Shown here: positions 18,385-24,340 of the stretch, in pieces
Numbering within the stretch: position 1 is the first letter of the stretch
Layout of the letters: each line of letters opens with the position of its first letter
DNA from: Nocardioides sediminis
Lineage (GTDB): Bacteria; Actinomycetota; Actinomycetes; Propionibacteriales; Nocardioidaceae
Direction of reading: 5' to 3'
Assembly (NCBI RefSeq): GCF_003047295.1
Contig: NZ_PZYZ01000006.1
Location: 186,001 to 250,000 of the forward strand
DNA: 64,000 nt
The notes under the pieces: model-generated
Told to the model about the DNA's origin: nothing
The model's input: the letters and a program-made list of their open reading frames with translations, nothing else
The model's database searches: none
Translations under genes and position numbers: made by a program

Positions 18385-18762
18385 TCAGCGCGGCTCGAGG
18401 AACTCCAGCCGGTTGCCGAACGGGTCGGCGGCGTAGAACCGGTCGTGCCCGGGGAACTCGTCGTCCCACGTGACCTCGACCCCGGCGGCGTCCAGCGTCC
18501 CGGCGAGCCCCCGCAGGTCGTCGACCAGGATGCCGGGGTGGGCCTTGCGGGCCGGGGCGAAGTCCTGCTCGACGCCCAGGTGCACCTCGAGGCCGCCGCC
18601 GGCGAACCAGCAGCCGCCGCGGGCGGCGAGGACCGGCGGCTTCTCCAGCTCGGTCATCCCGAGCACGCCGCCCCAGAAGGCGCGGCACTCGTCCTCACCC
18701 CCGGCGGGGATCGCGAGCTGGACGTGGTGCAACCGGGCGAAGGCGAAGGTCATGCCGCGCAT
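18385..18762 (-). CDS. VOC/glyoxalase family protein
   Basis: A single-module VOC protein of 125 residues (122 if the second ATG at 18753 is used). LHHVQLAIPAGGEDECRAFW at the start and DPFGNRLEFLEPR at the end are the two conserved ends of the fold; His in LHHVQ and Glu in LEFLE are likely metal ligands. It resembles proteins annotated as glyoxalase/bleomycin-resistance-like. No ribosome-binding site is clear, so the start is not certain. It lies head to tail with the lipoprotein gene 30 bases upstream. Substrate unknown. Confidence 0.85.
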   Translation of the reverse strand: MRGMTFAFARLHHVQLAIPAGGEDECRAFWGGVLGMTELEKPPVLAARGGCWFAGGGLEVHLGVEQDFAPARKAHPGILVDDLRGLAGTLDAAGVEVTWDDEFPGHDRFYAADPFGNRLEFLEPR

Positions 18763-18791
18763 CGTGCCATCGGCCGAGACGGAGGCGGGCC

Positions 18792-19367
18792 TCAGTCGCG
18801 CGGGACCGACAGCACGGAGCACTCCGACTGCGCGACGCTCATCTCGCCCACCGCCGGGTCGTCCCAGCGCGCCATCAGGGTCGAGACCGAGGCGTCGTGG
18901 ATGGTCGCCTCGTCGAGGCGGCCCTCGAGACAGGTCGCGTAGGCGTCGGCGTCGAGGCGGCCCTTCGTCAGCGCCTCCTGGGCCCGCGTCGACTCCTCGA
19001 CGAAGTCGGTGCACGACATCTGCGCCGCGGTCCACGCCTCGGCGACCGTCCGGTCCAGGGTGGCGATCTCGGCCCGGGGCTCGTACGACGCGTCGAGCAC
19101 GCCGCCGTCGCGCAGCTGGGCGGGCGTGACCCGCTCGAGGACGCCGTCGGCGAAGCACTCGGCGTCCCGGTCGTCGCCGGAGTCGTCGCCCGCCGCGTTC
19201 GCGGCGTACAGGCTGACCAGCGCCGAGCGGACCTCGGCCCTCGAACCGGCGCCGGCCGGCACGGTCTCGGCCTCCGCCTCGCCCGCGCAGGCGGCGAGAC
19301 CCGGCAGGGCGGTCGCGACGAGCAGCAGGAACGCTGCTGTGCGTCCGGGTCGCGTGGGCACGCGCAT
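18792..19367 (-). CDS. Secreted lipoprotein of unknown function
   Basis: A 191-residue protein with a lipoprotein signal: positive start (MRVPTRPGR), hydrophobic core and lipobox LAAC with the acylated Cys at about 27. The mature part has four further cysteines (AECFADG, MSCTDF, TCLEGR, SECSVL), which could form two disulfides outside the membrane, and repeated alpha-helical acidic segments. GAGGGGAA precedes the ATG. It resembles no family I can name with certainty, although actinobacteria have many such DUF-type cysteine-paired lipoproteins. It lies downstream of the RDD gene on the same strand. Confidence 0.75.
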   Translation of the reverse strand: MRVPTRPGRTAAFLLLVATALPGLAACAGEAEAETVPAGAGSRAEVRSALVSLYAANAAGDDSGDDRDAECFADGVLERVTPAQLRDGGVLDASYEPRAEIATLDRTVAEAWTAAQMSCTDFVEESTRAQEALTKGRLDADAYATCLEGRLDEATIHDASVSTLMARWDDPAVGEMSVAQSECSVLSVPRD

Positions 19368-19441
19368 GGGTGGGTTCCCCTCAGGTGGTGACTGCCCCGC
19401 GGCCGTCTGGTCCCAGCGTAGTGACGACCGCGGGGACCGGC

Positions 19442-20047
19442 TCACCCCTTGGGCTGCTGGATGACGCCGGTGTTCATGATCTTGTCGGCGAAGGTCTGCC
19501 GCTTGGCGTCCCACAGCGGCCACAGGTAGCCGATGTTGCAGGGGATGCTGTCGAGGATGTGCGCGATCTGCCGCACGAACGACATGCCGGCGCCGACGGG
19601 CTGGCCGGTCTCGAGGGAGATCAGCTTGATGCCCATGATCCCCTTGCCGATCGTGTAACCGGTGCGTCCCTGCCTGAAGACGATGTTCCAGAGCGTGAAC
19701 GCGAGGACGAGGATCGCACCGAGCACGATCAGGACGGTGGCCAGGCCGGTGCCGCCGCTCGCCTCGGAGGTCGTGACGCCGGTGACCGGGTCGGTCGTCG
19801 TGTCGACGCTGGACACGAGGATGACGAGCCCGATCACGGCCGGGATGTAGGCGAGCATCGCCAGCAGGTTGTCGATGAGGTAGGCACCGACCCGCTGGAA
19901 CCAGGACGCGAACGGCGCCGGTGCCTGGCCGCCGTACTGCTGGCCGTGGTCGTAGCCGTAGGCCTGCTGCCCGTAGGGGTGCTGCTGCCCGGCCGGGGCG
20001 TCCTGCTGGCCGTAGGGGTCGGACGGCGGGTTGCCGTAGTTGGACAT
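19442..20047 (-). CDS. RDD family membrane protein
   Basis: A 201-residue membrane protein. The first 45 residues are rich in Gly, Gln, Tyr and Pro (PYGQQ repeats), typical of the cytoplasmic tail of actinobacterial RDD proteins. The RDD domain follows with WFQRVGAYLIDNLLAM (the R..D pattern), two central membrane helices, and RQGRTGYTIGKGIMGIKL. GAGGG seven bases before ATG 20047 supports the start. RDD proteins have been linked to ion or small-solute transport, but the role here is unknown. The gene may be read through from the peptide locus upstream. Confidence 0.88.
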   Translation of the reverse strand: MSNYGNPPSDPYGQQDAPAGQQHPYGQQAYGYDHGQQYGGQAPAPFASWFQRVGAYLIDNLLAMLAYIPAVIGLVILVSSVDTTTDPVTGVTTSEASGGTGLATVLIVLGAILVLAFTLWNIVFRQGRTGYTIGKGIMGIKLISLETGQPVGAGMSFVRQIAHILDSIPCNIGYLWPLWDAKRQTFADKIMNTGVIQQPKG

Positions 20048-20173
20048 GTGTCATCCCTCTGCTCTGGCCGGCGGTCGTCGCCGCCGGGCGGTCGCGCGGT
20101 CCCCGGGAGGGGTCGCCCCCGTGTCCTGCCCAGCGGCCGTCGGTCGAAACGCGCGACGTCCATGTCCCCGGCG

Positions 20174-21025
20174 TCAGTGGGTGAGCTCCACGTCCGAGGA
20201 GACGGCGACGGCCGACAGGTCCTGGGCGACGAGCCCCGTGAGCGTGTCGAGCGCAGCGGCGGCGGCCCGCTGCTCGGACGCCGCGTCGCGGCGGCGGGGA
20301 CGCCGCGACTGGGGCTGGGGCGCCGGGTCCGGCGCCGGGGAGGCCGTGGGGGAGGCGGTGGGCTCGGTCGGGCCCGGGGCGGGCGCGGAGGTCGGGTCCG
20401 GAGCCGGCGGGGCGGCCGGGTCGGGGGGCGGCGCGGCCACCGACGCGCGCACCTGTGCGGCCTGGTCGTCGAACCACGCCCGCAGCTCGGCCAGCGACTC
20501 GGCGGAGAGCCGGCGCGCCCGGTCGGCGGCGACGACGACCTGGTAGGCGACCGCGGTCGTGCGGCAGGACGTGCAGCCGGCGTTGAGGGCGAGGGCGCGG
20601 TTGTTGGGCACGAGCGCCGGACCTCCGCGCACCACGACGACCTGCACCGACAGTGACGTGGCGGTGCAGCCGGTGCACGCCTGCGTCCACGCCACGGCCG
20701 CGTTGTCGAGCCGGGCCGTGCCGGCGCGCTGCACGTAGAGGACCTGGAGGGTCGCGCTCTCGGCCGCGCAGCCGTCGCAGGTCGCCGAGCTCGTGCCCGA
20801 CGCGTCGGCGTCGACCTCGCGCTCGCGGGTCGCGCCCTCGGCGAAGGCCCGGTCGGACACCGCCGGCCGCGCGGAGGAGGGGTGGGCGCTCGCGGTGAGG
20901 TCCAGCACGCGACCGGGCGCGGACTTCCGGGCGGGGCCGGACGTCGTGCCGGCGCCGCCGGCGAGCAGCACGCCGGCGAGGGCGACGTACGCCGCACTGT
21001 TGCGGAGCCGGACGTGGCGGCTCAC
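20174..21025 (-). CDS. Secreted protein with three 34-residue CxxC repeats
   Basis: A 283-residue protein starting at GTG 21025, overlapping the stop of the protease/ATPase gene by four bases. A signal-like hydrophobic segment (about 10-28) precedes the mature region. Three CxxC motifs, CDGC at 83-86, CTGC at 117-120 and CTSC at 151-154, are spaced exactly 34 residues apart, each followed by a hydrophobic stretch such as SLSVQVVVV or AVAYQVVVA. The segment ALALN before the third motif resembles the core of the two nearby peptides. Residues 195-240 are Pro/Ala/Thr-rich, then a helical C-terminus. I do not know its function. Metal binding or disulfide-linked assembly are possible. Confidence 0.8.
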   Translation of the reverse strand: MSRHVRLRNSAAYVALAGVLLAGGAGTTSGPARKSAPGRVLDLTASAHPSSARPAVSDRAFAEGATREREVDADASGTSSATCDGCAAESATLQVLYVQRAGTARLDNAAVAWTQACTGCTATSLSVQVVVVRGGPALVPNNRALALNAGCTSCRTTAVAYQVVVAADRARRLSAESLAELRAWFDDQAAQVRASVAAPPPDPAAPPAPDPTSAPAPGPTEPTASPTASPAPDPAPQPQSRRPRRRDAASEQRAAAAALDTLTGLVAQDLSAVAVSSDVELTH

Positions 21026-23322
21026 GGCCGGCCGCCCATCCGGGCGAAGTTGTCGGCGACGGCGGCGGCGATGTCCACCAGGCTGTCGCGGGTGCGTCGG
21101 TGCAGGGATGACATGTCGGTCAGGGCTCCTTGTTCGAGGGCGTCGTCCCAGGGGACGGTCACCACGCGGGCGCACCTCTTCTCGAAGTGCCGGCGCATGA
21201 GGTCGGGGGGCGCCGCCCCTCGCCGCTGGGCGTTGACCACCACCACGGCCTGCGAGACCAGGTCCTCGAACCCGTGCTCGTCCATCCAGTCCAGGGTCAG
21301 CGCGCCCGCCCGGCCTCCGTCGAGGCCGGCCCGCACCACGAGGACGACCTGGTCGGCCTCGGCCAGCAGCCCCTGGTTGGCGCTGTCGAGGATGCCCGTG
21401 CCGGTGTCGAGCAGGATGAGGTTGTAGAACCGGTCGAGCAGCCCGATGAGCCGGTGGTAGTCGTCGCGGCCCAGCGCCATCCCGATCCCGGGGTCGTCGT
21501 CGGAGGCGAGCACCTCGAGCCGCGACTCGAGCGCCTGCGCGGTGTAGGACCGCAGCGCCGCGTAGCTGGTGATCGAGTCCAGGTCGCGCAGCACGTCGGT
21601 GATGGTGCGGTCGTGCGGGGGCGCGACCCGGTGCGCCAGGTTGCCGGCGTCGGGGTTGGCGTCGACGGCGACCACACGGTCGCCCCGCAGCATCGCGAAG
21701 GTGCTGCCGATGGCCAGCGCGATGGTCGTCTTGCCCACACCGCCCTTGCGGCTCATCACGACCACCCGGCGGGACCCGGCGATGGGGGTGCGCAGCCGCC
21801 GCGCCAGCTCGCGGCGGTGCCGCTCGACGGCGCTCGGGCCGGGGTTGAGCAGGCGCCCGCTGGCCCGGTAGACCGCCCGGCGCCAGCCGTGCTCCGGCGT
21901 CGGCGGCCGCGGGGGATACATGATCTCGTCGGTGAAGCCGGCGGCCGAGACCACGGGCGGTGGGGGTACGACGGCGTCCCCCTCGAAGGCCGCCTGCTCC
22001 TCGCGGCGGGCCGCGCGGTTGCGCGACAGGGTGACCAGCGAGGTGAGCAGCCGCCACAGGACGACGACCATCCCCACCAGCGGCACCAGGATCAGCGCGA
22101 TGGAGACGACCGCCAGGGCCATCGCCGCCCAGTCGCGGCGGTCCCAGGCCACGTCGAAGACCTGCTGCTGGAGCTGGATGCCGTCGCGGCCGCGCTGCAG
22201 CAGCTCGGGCAGGTTCCACACCAGCCACACCACCACGCCCGCCAGCAGCGGGACGATCGTCACGACCCAGGCGGTCACGACCCGGCGCGAGCGCGGACGC
22301 AGCTCGGTCACGCGGGGGTCGGCCGGCAGCCCCGGGCGCAGGCTGCGCAGCACCGGCCCGACCCGGGCGAACAGGTCGGGGACGCCGGCCAGGTCGGAGA
22401 GCACGTAGTAGCCGTCGAAGCGCACCACCGGGACCAGCTGCTGCAGCATCTGCACCTGCATGATCAAGGCCGTGAGGAGGAGCAGCCCGCTGCCCGTGGC
22501 GACGTACGCCGCCGCGAGCGCCAGCACGCAGAGCACGTTGAAGTAGAGGCCGCCGAGGTCGGTGCGCACGCGGCCGCTGCGTCCGAGCCGGTAGGACTCG
22601 GTGACGTCGGTGTAGAACGCCGGGAACACGATGTAGATCCCGACCCCGATCTCGCCCGGCTCGGCCCCGCCGTAGCGGCACGCGGCGGCGTGGCCGGTCT
22701 CGTGCACGATCGCGCCGGCGATGAGGAGGGCGTACATCACCAGCGCCAGCGTCGGGGTCGTGAACAGCTCGGTCACCGCGAGCCACAGGTCGCCGCGGGT
22801 CACGAGCACGACGTCGGCGACGACCAGCCCCGCGAGCACGGCGACGACGACCGGCGGCCAGAACAGCGGAGCCAGCACGCCCGCCACCCGGCTGGTCCAG
22901 CGGGCCGGCAGCAGCGTGCCCTTGGCGGTCAGGCTGAGCAGCGGGCGGGCCCGGACCGGACGGATGGGCTCCTCCGCCTCGTCGGCGATCACGAGGCCGA
23001 GCGGCTCGAGCCGGGTCGTGACGAGGTGCTCGAGCCCGTCGACGGTGAGGCTGCGCCCGTACGCCGCGCTGACGTCGGCCGCCACCTCCTCGGCCGGGCG
23101 CGGCGGGTCGACGTGCGCGACGACCAGGTGGAGCAGCTCGGACAGCTGCACCACCTGGCCGTCGACCCTGCGCACGAGGTAGGAGACGTCCCGCAGCCCC
23201 GACCCCTGGACGGGCCCGAGGAGCTCCAGGCCCAGCGCGCGTCGCCACCGCGGCTCGGTGGGCCGTGGCTCGGTGGTCCGCTCCGGTGCGGCGGCGTACG
23301 GGTCTGCAGTCGTGGGGTCCAT
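21022..23322 (-). CDS. PqqD-like / M50 zinc protease / MinD-like ATPase fusion
   Basis: A 766-residue membrane protein with three parts. Residues about 40-112 look like a PqqD or RiPP-recognition-element fold (DGQVVQLSELLHLVVAHVD, then an amphipathic helix and a LEPLGLV end). Residues 140-425 are a site-2-protease-type M50 metalloprotease with several membrane helices, the zinc motif HETGH at 207-211 and the third ligand region RFDGYY at 301-306. Residues about 515-766 form a MinD/ParA-like ATPase with deviant Walker A RKGGVGKTT (about 525-533) and VVAVDANPDAGNL. Separate M50 peptide proteases and MinD-like ATPases are known; I do not recall this fusion as characterised. It lies between peptide genes and a secreted CxxC protein. 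Confidence 0.85.
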   Translation of the reverse strand: MDPTTADPYAAAPERTTEPRPTEPRWRRALGLELLGPVQGSGLRDVSYLVRRVDGQVVQLSELLHLVVAHVDPPRPAEEVAADVSAAYGRSLTVDGLEHLVTTRLEPLGLVIADEAEEPIRPVRARPLLSLTAKGTLLPARWTSRVAGVLAPLFWPPVVVAVLAGLVVADVVLVTRGDLWLAVTELFTTPTLALVMYALLIAGAIVHETGHAAACRYGGAEPGEIGVGIYIVFPAFYTDVTESYRLGRSGRVRTDLGGLYFNVLCVLALAAAYVATGSGLLLLTALIMQVQMLQQLVPVVRFDGYYVLSDLAGVPDLFARVGPVLRSLRPGLPADPRVTELRPRSRRVVTAWVVTIVPLLAGVVVWLVWNLPELLQRGRDGIQLQQQVFDVAWDRRDWAAMALAVVSIALILVPLVGMVVVLWRLLTSLVTLSRNRAARREEQAAFEGDAVVPPPPVVSAAGFTDEIMYPPRPPTPEHGWRRAVYRASGRLLNPGPSAVERHRRELARRLRTPIAGSRRVVVMSRKGGVGKTTIALAIGSTFAMLRGDRVVAVDANPDAGNLAHRVAPPHDRTITDVLRDLDSITSYAALRSYTAQALESRLEVLASDDDPGIGMALGRDDYHRLIGLLDRFYNLILLDTGTGILDSANQGLLAEADQVVLVVRAGLDGGRAGALTLDWMDEHGFEDLVSQAVVVVNAQRRGAAPPDLMRRHFEKRCARVVTVPWDDALEQGALTDMSSLHRRTRDSLVDIAAAVADNFARMGGRP

Positions 23323-23323
23323 C

Positions 23324-23410
23324 GCTCTGGTGTGCCCTGCTCTGGGTGCTCTGGAGGTGCTCCGGGTGCTCTGGTGGGTCGGGCTCTGGGACGACGGGTG
23401 CGCCAGAGCA
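23324..23410. repeat. Six direct GCTCTGG copies and one inverted copy
   Basis: GCTCTGG (one copy GCTCCGG) starts at 23324, 23339, 23348, 23359, 23368 and 23383, with an inverted copy CCAGAGC at 23404-23410. They fill the leader between the second peptide gene and the protease/ATPase start codon. They could be an iterated protein-binding site or RNA regulatory element. The first copy ends at the codon region just before the ATG. Confidence 0.55.
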
Positions 23411-23492
23411 ACACACCCGCCGCCCGGTCTGGTGGCCCGGCGCCGTCGTCGGTCGGCGGTCGGCGGTCGCCGGGCGAGTCAACCGGTCGGGG

Positions 23493-23705
23493 TCAGGTCA
23501 CCTGCGACGAGGCGAGGTACTGCATGGCGAGCGCCTCGGCCTGCGAGCCGATGGTCGCGGCGTTGACGGCGATCGCGAGGTTGACGCCCACGACGTTGGT
23601 CACGTTGACGCAGGCGAACTGGCAGCTCAGCGTCTCGCGGCGCGGGAGCGCCACCGCCGCCTCTGCGTCTAGCTCGGACAGCGCGATCTCTGGTCGGTGC
23701 AACAT
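23493..23705 (-). CDS. Small LPxRETL peptide B (candidate modified-peptide precursor)
   Basis: A 70-residue peptide starting at ATG 23705 with AAGGAGGG about seven bases before it. It aligns without gaps to peptide A upstream: leader-like E(L/I)xxx(D/E)L(E/D)AE, then LPxRETL, then a Cys/Asn/Val/Ala-rich part with SCQFACVN and AVNAAT, ending in ASSQVT. The CxxxC pair (residues 28 and 32) is absent from peptide A. An acidic N-terminal half and small-residue C-terminal half are typical of ribosomally made, post-translationally modified peptides. No modification enzyme other than the adjacent M50/ATPase protein is visible nearby. Function unknown. Confidence 0.75.
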   Translation of the reverse strand: MLHRPEIALSELDAEAAVALPRRETLSCQFACVNVTNVVGVNLAIAVNAATIGSQAEALAMQYLASSQVT

Positions 23706-23770
23706 CCTTGTCCCTCCTTTCCTGGTCGGCCGTGCGGGGCCTCTCCTGTCGCCTCCCGGCCGACCGGGAC

Positions 23771-23796
23771 GCGTGGTCCCCGGGTGGGGGCCACGC
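23771..23796 (-). terminator. Intercistronic hairpin between the two peptide genes
   Basis: GCGTGGTCCCC and GGGGGCCACGC pair over 11 bases with one mismatch around a four-base loop. It sits between peptide A and peptide B. Such structures often give partial termination or protect the upstream mRNA so that a precursor is made in excess over downstream enzymes. Confidence 0.5.
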
Positions 23797-23816
23797 GCCG
23801 GTGCCGGCGTTCAGGC

Positions 23817-24020
23817 TCAGCCCTGCGAGACGGCGATCATCTGGGTCGCGGCGCTGTTGGCCGTGGAGTAGAAGGTCGCGGCGTTGAGGGCCATCGAGGA
23901 GTTGGTCGCCGTGATGGCGGCCCAGTTGGTGTTGCCGTAGCCGAAGTTCAGCGTCTCGCGGGTCGGAAGCAGCTCGGTGTGCTCGGCCTCGAGGTCGGCG
24001 ATGGTCAGTTCCCTGCGCAT
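23817..24020 (-). CDS. Small LPxRETL peptide A (candidate modified-peptide precursor)
   Basis: A 67-residue peptide. GGAGG lies eight bases before ATG 24020, so the in-frame GTG three codons earlier is rejected. The N-terminal half is acidic (ELTIADLEAEHTELLPTRETL is its main block, 21 residues) and the C-terminal half is rich in Asn, Ala, Ser and Thr with NFGYGNTNW and ALNAAT. It shares the LPxRETL and NAAT blocks with peptide B at identical spacing, but has no cysteine. It is the first gene of the unit and follows a promoter with two SARP-type heptamers. Most likely a secreted or modified peptide; its maturation site is not known. Confidence 0.75.
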   Translation of the reverse strand: MRRELTIADLEAEHTELLPTRETLNFGYGNTNWAAITATNSSMALNAATFYSTANSAATQMIAVSQG

Positions 24021-24340
24021 GGTGTTCACCTCCCCCCTGAGCGCGGTGCGTGAGCGGTCATCGCACCGGGGCCGGCGTGACCCCAGCGTGACACCGCCGG
24101 CCGGGCGCGAGGGCGGTCTAGACCGTCGAGCCCAATCGAGGGGATGTGTGGTCCCGGACGTGCGTGACCGGGCTCGGTCTTGTCACTCTGGTGAGGTCGT
24201 CCAGACGTTGTCCGGGCATGCCGCCGTCGCGGCCTCGACGACGCTCGACGTGGTGGACCTGGACGCCCGTGGACGACGCAGCGTGGAGACGCAGGGACCA
24301 GTGGAGGGCCCGATCGCGGGGCCGGACCTCGGGGGGCGGG
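24021..24340. other. Divergent regulatory region between peptide A and the SARP gene
   Basis: This 320-base region holds no supported gene. Besides the heptamer promoter it contains the perfect 12-base palindrome CGGTCTAGACCG at 24114-24125 and, directly after, two TCGAG boxes at 24126-24130 and 24136-24140 (10-base period). The latter could be a self-control site for the SARP gene. The part from 24150 to 24340 is open in several frames but has no family similarity and is read as leader sequence. Confidence 0.5.
24053..24092 (-). promoter_or_regulatory. SARP-type promoter for the peptide operon
   Basis: On the minus strand two identical heptamers GTCACGC (24092-24086 and 24081-24075) are separated by TGGG, an 11-base period. 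A weak -10, TGCGAT (24065-24060), lies nine bases further on. Direct heptamers with 11-base spacing about eight bases before the -10 are the known operator design of SARP activators. A SARP gene is divergent and adjacent. The heptamer sequence is read directly; binding is inferred. Confidence 0.6.

Noticed and set aside
20174..23482. A single 1102-residue protein covering the CxxC protein and the protease/ATPase region
   Set aside because: Upstream of GTG 21025 this frame is antisense-like and lies in another frame of the convincing M50/MinD protein; the start at 21025 with a GTGA overlap is natural.
24146..24340. N-terminal extension of the SARP regulator
   Set aside because: The extra 65 residues have biased composition and no similarity to the family; a ribosome-binding site lies before ATG 24341.
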